From NCBI RefSeq assembly GCF_013299185.1, contig NZ_JAAFKG010000004.1, forward strand, positions 1 through 64,000: DNA of 64,000 nt. The letters run 5' to 3'. Shown here piece after piece: positions 27,825 through 37,421 of this stretch. Origin of the DNA: Microcoleus sp. bin48.metabat.b7b8b9.023. Its GTDB lineage: Bacteria > Cyanobacteriota > Cyanobacteriia > Cyanobacteriales > Microcoleaceae. Under the pieces are notes generated by a model that had not been told where the DNA came from, ran no database searches, and saw nothing but the letters and a program-made list of their open reading frames with translations. Within the stretch, counting starts at the first letter, position 1; the number at the start of each line of letters is the position of its first letter. A program made the translations under genes and the position numbers.

Positions 27825-28706
27825 TTAAAAATTTGGCAATCGGCGCGTCATTCCCATTCCCATCGGCGTCTTGCGCCCGACTCCGCTGTAAAGTGCAAAA
27901 TCTGCTAAAGCATTAATTTGCTTGACAGAAAGCGGATTGACATCTCCCATAATTCGGTAACTAACCTCGCCGACGCAGCCAATAAATTTACTGCGAGAAT
28001 CCGTACAAACTTCGGTGCGGATATCGAAGAAACTGGGAAAAATAGCTTCTGTGAAAGTAGGTTCGATCGCAATTTCGCTGTACTTGTTCCAACGATTTGC
28101 CAAACTGCCAAAAATACTCTCTCTAGTCGGCATCGCACTATCGTACACGCCTTGCCGAAAATTAGTAGGAGTGCAGAAGGTAAACGCAATTTGGCGCTCA
28201 GTTTCCGAAGCGCGATCGAACAATTCGGCGTAATTGCAAAAATTCACCCACGGTTGGTGCGATCGCGGTTGGCTGACAATGCTAGTCACGTACAAATCTG
28301 TCGGGCCCAGATGCCACGGGCGCTCGAAGTTGAGTTGCTGCCACAGTTGAGTTAGGCGATCGAACAAACCGTCATCCAGCAGAGAAATCCGCCACCAAAT
28401 CGGCGTATTTTCCCCAATTGCTTGCTTGTGTTCCCACTGTAGGGCCTGGGAAATAGTGCGCCCCGCCGGAGGCAAAACCCTCTTTTGTGGCTGCGGGTTG
28501 CTGTTTTTGTAAGTCTCTTTTCTGCTTACTTGGAAAGGGCTTAATGTGAAAGCTTTTTCGTTGGATTGGTCGTGCAGGTACGCGCTCAAATCGCTATCTA
28601 CAGCACTCACCAGGTTGAGAAATAAGGCGTGGAGATGCCGTCCCGTTAAAAATTGGGATGGGATTGGTGCAACTGGCAGTAGGTTTAAAATAAGGCTGTG
28701 AGGCAT
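27825..28706 (-). CDS. cas6: CRISPR pre-crRNA processing endonuclease Cas6 (orphan)
   Basis: 293 residues. RAMP-type protein with N-terminal LILNLLPVAPIPSQFLTGRHLHALFL (possible catalytic His) and the diagnostic C-terminal glycine-rich loop ALYSGVGRKTPMGMGMTRR. Cas6 cleaves within CRISPR repeats at the base of the hairpin. No other cas gene is nearby; the only array in the window is about 30 kb away (59127-61181), with a CCCC-GCAA-GGGG stem-loop that suits Cas6 cleavage. Whether this enzyme serves that array is inferred. Confidence 0.88.
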   Translation of the reverse strand: MPHSLILNLLPVAPIPSQFLTGRHLHALFLNLVSAVDSDLSAYLHDQSNEKAFTLSPFQVSRKETYKNSNPQPQKRVLPPAGRTISQALQWEHKQAIGENTPIWWRISLLDDGLFDRLTQLWQQLNFERPWHLGPTDLYVTSIVSQPRSHQPWVNFCNYAELFDRASETERQIAFTFCTPTNFRQGVYDSAMPTRESIFGSLANRWNKYSEIAIEPTFTEAIFPSFFDIRTEVCTDSRSKFIGCVGEVSYRIMGDVNPLSVKQINALADFALYSGVGRKTPMGMGMTRRLPNF

Positions 28707-29068
28707 CTTTTAATTATATATCTTTTTTCAAAAAGATGAGTTAGAAGTTGAGATTTTAGATTTTAGATTTGGATCTATTCACGATGGTTTATGGTAAGGG
28801 CAAGCTAGAAAATATTGCGAACATTGAATATCCGCAGGTCGCAGTAACTTCTGTAGCAGAATACATTGGGAAAGTAGGATTATTATAATCGACTTCAAAC
28901 CCTAGTCAATCATTTTGAATAGACAGGAATTGCATTATCTCCAAAATACCCTGAAATTATCTGTGTTCATCTGTGTTTACCTGCCTGATATTTGGGGTCG
29001 ATCTAAGCAGATGGGTACAAAAAAAACTTTGGTATGTAAGAATTTGATAGACCGATCGCAAATGATAT
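28707..29068. other. Intergenic region upstream of the 29.1-kb hairpin element
   Basis: Starts with a tttagattttagattt-type repeat after the cas6 start. Apart from this it is A/T-rich, with short open stretches of no recognised similarity. The cas6 promoter should lie within the first part. Confidence 0.4.
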
Positions 29069-29195
29069 ATATCATGTCCGATCGATTGACCCCAATAAGT
29101 AAGGTTTGTAGTGCGGACTTCAGTCCGCTTTATGCTGCGGACTGAAGTCCGCACTACAAACGGTTTTTGTGATGGTAATCAACCGGACATGATAT
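29069..29195. repeat. Complete hairpin element with perfect 12-bp terminal inverted repeats
   Basis: ATATCATGTCCG (29069-29080) and CGGACATGATAT (29184-29195) are exact inverted repeats around a second inverted core: gtttgtagtgcggacttcag facing its inverse, around a loop gctttatgctgc. This is the best-preserved copy in the window and defines the family as a ~127-bp MITE-like unit. No coding capacity. Confidence 0.8.
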
Positions 29196-29243
29196 GACAA
29201 GCAAATCCACACAAATGAAGGCAGATAATTGCCTAAACAGTCT

Positions 29244-30410
29244 ATGAAACCACACAGCCCTGATACATTTCTCGTTAAAGCAACCCTGCTGCTAGTGAGC
29301 ACCCTAACCGTGATGGCAGGAGCAACCATCGCCCCTTCCCTCCCAGCAATGCGGCAGCACTTTTCGGCTGTTGCTAATGCCGATTATTGGGTGAGATTGG
29401 TGTTGACGGCCCCAGCTTTGTTTATCGCGATCGGTGCGCCCATTGCCGGAATTGCGATCGATCGCTTTGGGCGCAAAGGCTTGCTGGGTTTATCTGTGTT
29501 TGTCTATGGCTTCGCAGGCAGCTCTGGGTTTCTGTTGGATCAAATTGGGCTAATTTTGCTGGGACGGATGCTCCTGGGCTTCAGCGTGGCAGGTATTATG
29601 ACGACTGCAACCACGCTGATTGCTGATTATTACATCGGTGCGGCTCGATCGCAATTCCTGGGATTGCAAGCAGCTTTCATGGGGTTCGGCGGCATGATTT
29701 TTCTCACCCTCGGCGGCTATTTGGCCGATCGCAATTGGCGGCAACCGTTTCTAATTTACCTGATGGCGTGGTTGATTCTACCATTGATTTTGCTGGTACT
29801 TCCTGAACCAGATCGCGATAAAGATGCTGTTCAACAAACAGGTGCGATCGCATCTGAAACAGTCCCGTGGACGCTGCTACTGACAACCTACGGTATTGCA
29901 CTGCTGACTCAAATCGTGTTTTACATGATTCCGGTGCAGATTCCGTTTTATCTTCAGCAGTTAATGGGTGCTAATGCTTCTCAAAGTGGATTGGCGATCG
30001 CCCTTGCTACCCTTGCTACTTCCATCAGCGCCCTGAGTTATCAACGGCTGAAAGCTCGTTTCACCTTTACGAACATTTATGCGATCGCCTTTGGGTTGAT
30101 GGGGATTGGTTATCTGGTGATTAGTTTTGCTCGCACCTATGAGATAGTTTTGATTGGTTTGGCGATCGCTGGTTTAGGTGTCGGGTTACTGATGCCAAAT
30201 ATGAACGTATGTTTGACCTCATCAACTCCCGCATCTCTGCGAGGGCGAATTTTGGGCGGACTTACCACCAGCTTTTTCCTAGGTCAATTTACTTCACCCT
30301 TCGTCAGTCAACCTTTGAGTCAATGGGCGGGCTTAGGTACAACTTATGGCCTAGCAGGTGGATTGATGCTCGCAACCGCATTCATCACTGTTGGAGTCAT
30401 GCTCCGGTAG
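29244..30410 (+). CDS. Major facilitator superfamily transporter (drug-efflux type)
   Basis: 388 residues from the ATG at 29244; an in-frame TTG at 29229 is possible but less likely. Twelve hydrophobic segments are visible, with the MFS loop motif DRFGRKGLLG between TM2 and TM3 and a GRMLLGFSVAGIMTT stretch in TM4. The second half repeats the pattern. It resembles 12-TM multidrug exporters. Substrate unknown. It is not co-transcribed with its neighbours as far as spacing shows. Confidence 0.85.
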   Translation: MKPHSPDTFLVKATLLLVSTLTVMAGATIAPSLPAMRQHFSAVANADYWVRLVLTAPALFIAIGAPIAGIAIDRFGRKGLLGLSVFVYGFAGSSGFLLDQIGLILLGRMLLGFSVAGIMTTATTLIADYYIGAARSQFLGLQAAFMGFGGMIFLTLGGYLADRNWRQPFLIYLMAWLILPLILLVLPEPDRDKDAVQQTGAIASETVPWTLLLTTYGIALLTQIVFYMIPVQIPFYLQQLMGANASQSGLAIALATLATSISALSYQRLKARFTFTNIYAIAFGLMGIGYLVISFARTYEIVLIGLAIAGLGVGLLMPNMNVCLTSSTPASLRGRILGGLTTSFFLGQFTSPFVSQPLSQWAGLGTTYGLAGGLMLATAFITVGVMLR

Positions 30411-30948
30411 TTTCTAGGCTGTGTATTGCGGGTCGATCGAATTCTCATTAATTGGGAAATTTTGATTCCAACCAAAGCTTGTAAAAATTATTTTTCTGAC
30501 AATTCCATTGCGTTAATTTCCTGGCATTTTTTAACTTTATGGCTGTATTTGTGTGCAGGCAAATATATGTGTATGGGCGAAGCATGACCGCAGTAAATAT
30601 GAGATTATAACTAATAATTTATATGCGGTCATGCGAGAACCCTCTTCAAAACTATTTCCCTGGTTCTCGCTTCCGATCGTGGACGATCGCGCGAATGCCA
30701 TACTTCGACAAAAATTGATTGAGTTACAACAAGTAATTGTGGCTTGGTTCAACCCACACATGGTACAAGCAGGTTCCTGATACACTATACTATTTGCGTA
30801 GCATATTCGCCAGAATCCCCACATGATACCTGTAGCCTGGTTGGTGTCGGGATGGATCGGCGAATTGGTTAGTTTCGCTATATCATACTTGTAGCCAAGT
30901 TGGTGTATCCGATGTCACTGTTGTAACTCATTTCTTGAAGAGGTTTTT
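30411..30948. other. Intergenic region with two adjacent perfect inverted repeats
   Basis: gcatgaccgca (30582-30592) is inverted at 30624-30634; immediately next, gagaacc (30635-30641) is inverted at 30662-30668. Further right, two imperfect direct copies of tgtagc-c-ttggtgt occur (about 30829 and 30890). A 75-codon frame at 30553-30780 covers the stems but resembles no family, so it is not called. Confidence 0.6.
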
Positions 30949-31716
30949 ATGAATAGAGTAGAAGGGAAAGTTGCGGTTGTCACAGGTGGCGCTTCGGGAA
31001 TTGGTCGGGCGACTTGTCTGTTGCTGGCGAAAGAAGGAGCCTGTGTTGCGGTAACGGATATAGCTGAGAAGGAAGGCAGAGGTTTGGTAGAAGAGATTAC
31101 CGAAAAAGGCGGAAAAGCAGAATACTGGCATCTAAATGTTACACAAGAAGCGAGCGTTAAACAGGTGGTGTCTGAAGTTCGAGAGAAGTGGGGAAAAATT
31201 GACATTTTAGTGAACAATGCAGGGATTGTTGGTATCAATAAACCCACCCACGAAATCGCCGAAGATGAATGGAATGAGTTGATGGCAATAAATGTAAATG
31301 GTGTTTTCCTCTGTACTAAACACGTTTTGATTTCGATGCTAGAAACGGGAGGTGGCAGCATTATTAATTTGTCTTCTGTTTACGGATTGGTTGGCGGCCC
31401 GGATATGCCTCCTTATCATGCCTCAAAGGGAGCAGTGCGGTTGATGAGCAAAACAGATGCGCTATTGTATGCCAAAAATAAGATTCGGGTTAATTCAGTT
31501 CATCCGGCATTTATCTGGACACCGCTGGTAGAGAAGTTGTTGGCCGAACAAGGTGATGTGACTGAAGGACGGAAAATCCTTGATAGCTTACATCCGGTGG
31601 GACACATGGGTGAACCTGATGATGTTGCTTACGGTATTCTTTATCTGGCATCGGATGAATCGAAGTTTGTTACTGGTTCTGAATTGGTAATTGATGGGGG
31701 TTATACCGCTCATTAA
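30949..31716 (+). CDS. Classical short-chain dehydrogenase/reductase
   Basis: 255 residues. TGGASGIGRA (NAD(P) binding), NNAGI, catalytic Ser in NLSSVYG, Tyr-x3-Lys in YHASKGA; the Asp of VTDIAE after strand 2 suggests NAD+ preference. Typical of glucose dehydrogenase/3-oxoacyl reductase-like SDRs, but the substrate cannot be named. A gaagagg ribosome site precedes the ATG. It stands alone. Confidence 0.88.
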   Translation: MNRVEGKVAVVTGGASGIGRATCLLLAKEGACVAVTDIAEKEGRGLVEEITEKGGKAEYWHLNVTQEASVKQVVSEVREKWGKIDILVNNAGIVGINKPTHEIAEDEWNELMAINVNGVFLCTKHVLISMLETGGGSIINLSSVYGLVGGPDMPPYHASKGAVRLMSKTDALLYAKNKIRVNSVHPAFIWTPLVEKLLAEQGDVTEGRKILDSLHPVGHMGEPDDVAYGILYLASDESKFVTGSELVIDGGYTAH

Positions 31717-31797
31717 TAGTTGATAGTTGATAGTTGACAGTTGCACAGTATGGAAATCAAACCGTTCGATCGAGTTTTTTGCTCGGGATTAGAACTG

Positions 31798-31895
31798 ATA
31801 TCATGTCCGGTAGATTAGCATAACCAAAACGGTTCGTAGTGCGTCCTGGTGTCCGCAGAATAAGAGCGGACACCAGGACGCACTACGAACCTTAT
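31798..31895. repeat. Hairpin element with variant inner stem
   Basis: Left terminus ATATCATGTCCG (31798-31809), then a perfect 26-bp stem at 31831-31856 / 31866-31891. The outer ggttcgtagtg is that of the family, but the inner sequence gcgtcctggtgtccgc replaces the usual aggactttagtcct on both arms, so both sides changed together. The right terminus is not recognisable. Confidence 0.75.
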
Positions 31896-31943
31896 AGTAT
31901 TGGGTTCGCAGCACGCACCCTAATTTTAGTGTGCTGTGAAGTT

Positions 31944-33026
31944 TTAGGCGATCGTGATTTCGGGCGACAAATAAACGTCTTGAATGGCGTTAAACAATTT
32001 TACACCTTCTTCAAAGGGACGCTGAAAAGTTTTGCGGCCGGAAATTAAGCCACAGCCGCCTGCGCGCTTGTTGATTACCGCCGTGCGAATTGCTTCGGCA
32101 AAATCGGTTTTTCCCGAAGCACCGCCGGAGTTGATTAAACCCATCCTTCCTGCATAACAGTTGAGCACTTGATAGCGGGTTAGATCGATCGGGTGATCGG
32201 TTGTCAAATCGGAATACACGCGGCTGTCGGTTTTGCCGTAACTCTTGCCGCTGGCTTTCGCAACTGCTCCGTATCCATTGTTACATTCGGGCAATTTTTG
32301 CTTGATGATGTCAGCTTGAATTGTGACTCCCAAGTGATTTGCTTGCCCGGTCAAATCAGCGGCTGTGTGATAATCTTTGTCTTGTTTGAAGATATCATTG
32401 CGGAGATAACACCACAGAATTGTTGCCATTCCGTACTCGTGAGCGTGGGCAAAAGCTTGACTGACTTCTTGGATTTGTCGCGTCGATTCCGGGGAACCAA
32501 AATAAATTGTGGCTCCGACTGCAACGGCTCCCAAATTCCAAGCTTGTTCGACGGAAGCAAACATTATTTGGTCGGATTGATTGGGATAAGTTAGCAGTTC
32601 GTTGTGATTTAGTTTGAGGATGAAAGGGATTTTGTGCGCGTATTTGCGAGATACGCTTCCTAACACTCCGAGAGTTGTAGCGACAGCATTGCATCCTGCG
32701 GAGATTGCTAGTCTGATGATGTTTTCGCTGTCAAAATAGATGGGATTTGGTGCAAAAGAAGCGGCCGCTGAGTGTTCGATTCCTTGGTCTACTGGCAGGA
32801 TGGATAAATAGCCGGTATTTGCCAAGCGTCCGCTAGAATATAGTTGCTGGAGCGATCGCAAAACTTGAGGAGAGCGATCGGTTTGAGCGAAAATGCGATC
32901 GACCCAATCCGGGCCTGGTAGGTGCAACAAATCTTTGGAAATTTTTGCTTGATGGGTGAGCAAGTCTTCGGCTTCGTCACCAAGCCAAGATGCGATCGCA
33001 CTGGGAACTGATAGTGTAGCTGTCAT
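31944..33026 (-). CDS. Class I fructose-bisphosphate aldolase (DhnA/FbaB type)
   Basis: 360 residues. The DeoC/FbaB-type barrel is recognised by [45 protein letters not shown], a candidate Schiff-base Lys in [11 protein letters not shown], and [13 protein letters not shown]. It cleaves or forms fructose-1,6-bisphosphate in glycolysis/Calvin-cycle metabolism without metal; cyanobacteria often carry it beside a class II enzyme. Monocistronic. Length agrees with cyanobacterial members. Confidence 0.9.
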   Translation of the reverse strand: MTATLSVPSAIASWLGDEAEDLLTHQAKISKDLLHLPGPDWVDRIFAQTDRSPQVLRSLQQLYSSGRLANTGYLSILPVDQGIEHSAAASFAPNPIYFDSENIIRLAISAGCNAVATTLGVLGSVSRKYAHKIPFILKLNHNELLTYPNQSDQIMFASVEQAWNLGAVAVGATIYFGSPESTRQIQEVSQAFAHAHEYGMATILWCYLRNDIFKQDKDYHTAADLTGQANHLGVTIQADIIKQKLPECNNGYGAVAKASGKSYGKTDSRVYSDLTTDHPIDLTRYQVLNCYAGRMGLINSGGASGKTDFAEAIRTAVINKRAGGCGLISGRKTFQRPFEEGVKLFNAIQDVYLSPEITIA

Positions 33027-33071
33027 ACAGATTTACCCTCTCACTGTTTTTGTAGACATTTCACGACAATC

Positions 33072-34358
33072 TCAACCAAACGAGTAGTTGTAACCATCGT
33101 TGCGATGAACAGGTTTAAGTTGATTTCGAGAAACGCTAATCACACTATCGTTCACCCGAATATCAAAATTACCTTTGAACCTAGTGGTTTTAATTCTTTT
33201 GCATTTAACCCCCTGATGTTTTCCATCAATTACTGAAACAATATCTCCCGTATTCTAGCCCGCGACTTTTTTCTTTGGCTTGTATCCCCGACGCGGAAAC
33301 CCATATTTATCAGTCTGCACGACTTGACGACTACCCAAACCCATCGCCTTAATTAACAACGGTTGATTGATCGCCAAAGTTAAACCCTGACTGACATCTC
33401 GACAACAAGCAGCATCGATCCAATGAGCTTTTGGAAACTTCAAGTTAGTCCGGTTGAACTTAGTTAAAGAACCGCGTCCTACATAAATAGGTTCAATCGC
33501 TGTGTCTTTCAAAGCTTGGAACAAAGCGGACTTGGTTGCGTTAACGGCCGCTGCGTCCTTCAATGAGGTTTTAGCTTGGCTCATTATTTTCTTAAGAATT
33601 TCGGGCTTCTTCTTGAGAAAATCTCTCAGATCTTGAGTCCCCTTTTTGAGGTTACATTTTTCACAAGCCAAGCAAAGGTTAGAAACACGATTAGTCCCAC
33701 CCTTGGCGCGTGGATTGATATGCTCAACTTGCAACGGTAAATTTTCACTACCGCAGTAAGCACACTTCCGCTTCCACTTTTCGAGCAGGTATTCTCTAAC
33801 CTCGTAACCTTGCAATTCCCCTTGTTGATACTCAACGCCGGAAATCTCTGGATTTTGCATTTTTTGAGTGTCAAAGTTTACTAACTCGAAAGCAATTGAT
33901 TGGATAGGTGCTAGTTTACGAAGGCGAGAAACCCACGTCATAGTAGTTAACACTCGGTGCTGCAAGCTCGGAGGCAACCAGCCTTTCAGACGAGTGCGAT
34001 TTAAGAATCTCGCTTTTCGATAACGAGTTTTGCGGTTACGGCGCCCACGTCGGACGGCTCGACGGGTTTCAAGTCTTGACTTGATAGCTTGACCCCGATG
34101 GGTGAGTTCAGCACACCAAATGACTTGGGTTCCCTGAACCAAAGCTATGCCAGTAGTTTTGCTACCAGGATCGATGCGGATTTCAATGGGCACTGGTGAA
34201 TCGTTGACCGATTTTTTCAGGATAATTGCAAACGGGTACAGTCTGAAAACCTTTGCTTTACCTGCATTCAATAGCTTTCTAGCTATCACTGGCAGGCACG
34301 GAGTTAGAGGTTTTTTGTCGGAGTCAAGTACGAATACTTGATTTGGGGTTTTAGACAT
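33072..34358 (-). pseudogene. iscB: IscB RNA-guided nuclease interrupted by an amber codon
   Basis: The open part (33255-34358, 367 residues) has the PLMP-like start (LDSDKKPLTPCLPVIARKLL), RuvC-I Asp63 (DPGSKTTGIA), arginine-rich bridge helix (about 93-121), RuvC-II Glu158, an HNH domain (C199/C202 ... His213 ... C232/C235) and RuvC-III HWIDAACC (312-318). Translation stops at TAG (33255-33257), but the same frame continues for 60 residues (NTGDIVSVIDGKHQGVK ... RNDGYNYSFG) to TGA at 33072-33074, matching the normal IscB C-terminus. Family members have an aromatic residue at the TAG position. A 428-residue ancestor is thus broken by one base change; the shortened product might keep partial activity. 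Confidence 0.85.
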
Positions 34359-34530
34359 GGTTGCGTCTATTCCTAATTAGTAAAGGTTGCCTCGGCACGG
34401 TTATTAGGCGGTACTTTCTCCACAGCACTGGCTTTACAAATCCTTGCCTGTTTAACTGCGGAGTTATAGTGCTTGGGGCTGGCACGTACTCCAAGGTATG
34501 AACTTTAACGCTCCCTAATAACGAAAGCCT
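34359..34530 (-). ncRNA. Omega-RNA (HEARO-like) region upstream of iscB
   Basis: IscB guide RNAs are encoded directly 5' of iscB. The 170 nt here are GC-rich with several potential stems (gttattaggg ... cctaataac facing across the region, aggcaag, gtgccagcccc). The stem gttattaggga (near 34515-34525 on the plus strand as tccctaataac) with cctaataac near 34400 encloses most of the element. The guide would lie just upstream, near 34530-34560. No search could be run, so limits are approximate. Confidence 0.55.
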
Positions 34531-34796
34531 GGACTTACTTAGCTATTTCGGGATTTCTCCAGAAATGTCTAGGATTTCAGTAAGTCTCAATTTCAATTGC
34601 AGGCTGATGATTGCAGACATTAGCCTTGCTGATATTGTAGCTAAAAAATCTTTTTTTCCATCCCGGCAACGATCGCCTGAATTTTTCAGATTAGCGACAA
34701 CAGCAACTGGGACGCGCTACTCTGTAATTAAGCTGGCAGTTCCGCCCGATAGCTGCTGCCTGCGATCGCCGATCGACTCACAACTCCTCAATCACA

Positions 34797-37421
34797 ATGT
34801 CAAACAACTACTTTGATACTGAAAACGGTCACAAATCCTTCGAGATGCCCGGTGCTAGACCCCACTACAACCCCGATCGCCCCGGACAAGTAGAGCATAT
34901 TTTCCTCGATTTAGTGCTCGATATTCCCAAACAAAGTTTTCGCGGCACTTGCAGCATCCGCATAAATCCAGTCCGCAGCGGTATTGACAAATTAACCTTA
35001 GATGCTGTTAACCTGAACATTAAATCTGTCAAAGTCGGGGAAACCGAGCAAAATTTCGACAGCGACGGCGAAGTGCTGCAAATTCAACTGCACGAACCAA
35101 CAACAGCTTACGAACCAATTACAATTGCGATCGCCTACTCGGTCGAAAAACCCCAGCGCGGCCTCTATTTCGTCGGGCCAGACAAACACTATCCCGACAA
35201 ACCAACACAAGTTTGGACTCAAGGCGAAGACGAAGATTCCCGCTTCTGGTTTCCCTGTTTCGACTATCCCGGACAGTTGGCAACTTCCGAAATTAGAGTG
35301 CAAGTTCCCAGACAATTTTTTGCAATATCCAACGGCGAATTAGTTAGCACAAAAAACGACGGCGATGACAAGATTTATCACTGGTCGCAAACTCAGGTAC
35401 ATCCGACTTATTTGATGACATTAGCAGTCGGAGATTTTGCCGAAATTAAAGACGAATGGAACGGCAAACCAGTTAATTATTACGTCGAAAAAGGCCGCGA
35501 AGCTGACGGTAAGCGCAGCATGGGCAAAACGCCCAAAATGATTGAATTTTTCTCTAAAGCATTTGGCTATCCTTATCCTTTTCCTAAATACGCTCAAGTC
35601 TGCGTCGATGATTTCATCTTCGGCGGCATGGAAAATACTTCGACAACTTTGCTAACAGATAGGTGCTTGTTAGACGAACGCGCCAGCCTCGACAATCGCG
35701 GTACAGAAAGCTTAGTCGCCCACGAATTGGCTCACCAATGGTTTGGCGATTTAGTAGTAATTAAACATTGGTCTCATGCTTGGATCAAAGAAGGCATGGC
35801 TTCCTATTGTGAGGTGTTGTGGACTGACCAAGAATACGGCAAAGAAGATGCGGCCTATTATATGTTAGGTGAAGCTCGCAACTATTTAGCTGAAGACAGT
35901 GCCCGCTACCGCCGCCCGATGGTGACTCACGTTTACCGCGAAGCGATCGAATTGTACGATCGCCATTTGTACGAAAAAGGCGCTTGCGTGTATCACATGA
36001 TTCGCGCTGAGTTGGGCGACGAACTGTTTTACAAGGCAATTCAAACTTTTGTGCGGGATAACGCTCACCAGACTGTGGAAACGATCGATTTGCTAAGGGC
36101 GATCGAAAAAGCTACGGGTCGCAATCTCATGTTCCTGTTTGACCAGTACGTTTATCGCGGCGGCCATCCAGATTACAAAGTTGCTTATTCCTGGGATGGC
36201 GACAGCAAATTAGCGAAAGTTACTATTACCCAAACTCAGGTAAAAGACAACAAAAATGGCAACGGTAACAGCAAAGATGTCTTTGACCTCAAAATTCCAA
36301 TCGGCTTCGGCTACAAACCGGAAAAAGATGCAGATGAGCGAAATGCTGCTAATATAAAAACTTTCACGGTTCGAGTTCACGAACGCGAGCAAAGTTTCTA
36401 TTTCCCCCTAGAAGAGAAGCCCGCATATATCAGTTTTGATGTCGGCAATAAATACCTAAAAACAGTTGCTCTAGAGTATGGAGTTGCCGAACTAAAAGCT
36501 CAGTTACAGTTCGATCCAGACCCGGTTTCTAGGATTTACGCCGCCCACGCTTTGGCGAAAAAGGGAGGCTTGGAAGCTGTGAAAGCGCTGTCAGAAGTTC
36601 TCAAGAAAGAGCCGTTTTGGGCTGTGCGGGCGGAAGTGGCCGGTCAGTTGGTTGAGATTAAACTCGACCAAGCTTTTGATGGTTTAGTAACTGGTTTGAA
36701 GGATAAAGATGCTCGGGTGCGCCGTGCGGTGGTGAATGCGTTAGGTAAAATTAAGACTCACGAGACTTATAAGGCGCTGAGGTCGATCGTTGAAAAAGGC
36801 GATGACAGCTATTATGTAGAAGCGGCCGCAGCGAGTGCGATGGGTGCGATCGCAGGCGCTAACCCCGACGAAAAGCCCACGGACGAACAGGTACTCAAAG
36901 AGTTAAAATTGGTTTTGAAAGAGCGCGAGGGCTGGAATGAGGTTGTGCGATCGGGTGCTATTTCCGGTTTGGCGCAAATGAAAACTTCGGAAGATGCGCT
37001 CAACCTGATTTTGAAATACACAGCCGTCGGTACTCCGCAAGCTTTGCGCTTGGCTGCAATTCGCTCTTTGGGGACAATTTCGACAGGTCAAACTAAGCTC
37101 AATTTGGAACGCATTTTGCACCGATTGGCGGAACTTTCTAAAGAGACTTTTTTCTTGACTCAAGTATCTGTTGTTGTCGGTTTGGGACAGATGGAAACTC
37201 GCAAAGCTATCAGAATTTTGCGTTCTTTAGCTGACCAAACTCCTGATGGCCGCGTCCGCATGATGGCTGATGAAGCTGTGCAAAGAGTGCAGAAAAATGC
37301 TGGTTCTGATGCAGCGGTGAAGCAGTTGCGCGAGGAGTTAGATCAGGTGAAAAAGGACAATCAAGATTTGAAGAGTAGGATGGAAAATCTGGAGGCTAAG
37401 GCGAAGAAAGACAAAGATTAG
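34797..37421 (+). CDS. M1-family metallo-aminopeptidase (PepN-like) with HEAT repeats
   Basis: 874 residues. The exopeptidase motif GGMEN (276-280) and zinc site HELAHQWFGD (His309, His313) followed 18 residues later by Glu (KEGMASYCE) are intact, so N-terminal amino acid removal from peptides in the cytosol is expected. The C-terminal 300 residues are HEAT-like helical repeats (DKDARVRRAVVNALGKI, YYVEAAAASAMGAIAG), and the last 40 form a charged coiled coil (LREELDQVKKDNQDLKSRME). The coiled-coil tail is unusual for PepN. Start ATG at 34797 is the first in frame. Confidence 0.92.
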   Translation: MSNNYFDTENGHKSFEMPGARPHYNPDRPGQVEHIFLDLVLDIPKQSFRGTCSIRINPVRSGIDKLTLDAVNLNIKSVKVGETEQNFDSDGEVLQIQLHEPTTAYEPITIAIAYSVEKPQRGLYFVGPDKHYPDKPTQVWTQGEDEDSRFWFPCFDYPGQLATSEIRVQVPRQFFAISNGELVSTKNDGDDKIYHWSQTQVHPTYLMTLAVGDFAEIKDEWNGKPVNYYVEKGREADGKRSMGKTPKMIEFFSKAFGYPYPFPKYAQVCVDDFIFGGMENTSTTLLTDRCLLDERASLDNRGTESLVAHELAHQWFGDLVVIKHWSHAWIKEGMASYCEVLWTDQEYGKEDAAYYMLGEARNYLAEDSARYRRPMVTHVYREAIELYDRHLYEKGACVYHMIRAELGDELFYKAIQTFVRDNAHQTVETIDLLRAIEKATGRNLMFLFDQYVYRGGHPDYKVAYSWDGDSKLAKVTITQTQVKDNKNGNGNSKDVFDLKIPIGFGYKPEKDADERNAANIKTFTVRVHEREQSFYFPLEEKPAYISFDVGNKYLKTVALEYGVAELKAQLQFDPDPVSRIYAAHALAKKGGLEAVKALSEVLKKEPFWAVRAEVAGQLVEIKLDQAFDGLVTGLKDKDARVRRAVVNALGKIKTHETYKALRSIVEKGDDSYYVEAAAASAMGAIAGANPDEKPTDEQVLKELKLVLKEREGWNEVVRSGAISGLAQMKTSEDALNLILKYTAVGTPQALRLAAIRSLGTISTGQTKLNLERILHRLAELSKETFFLTQVSVVVGLGQMETRKAIRILRSLADQTPDGRVRMMADEAVQRVQKNAGSDAAVKQLREELDQVKKDNQDLKSRMENLEAKAKKDKD

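Noticed and set aside
30553..30780. 75-codon frame with a partly plausible composition
   Set aside because: Covers two inverted repeats, no family resemblance, no clear ribosome site.
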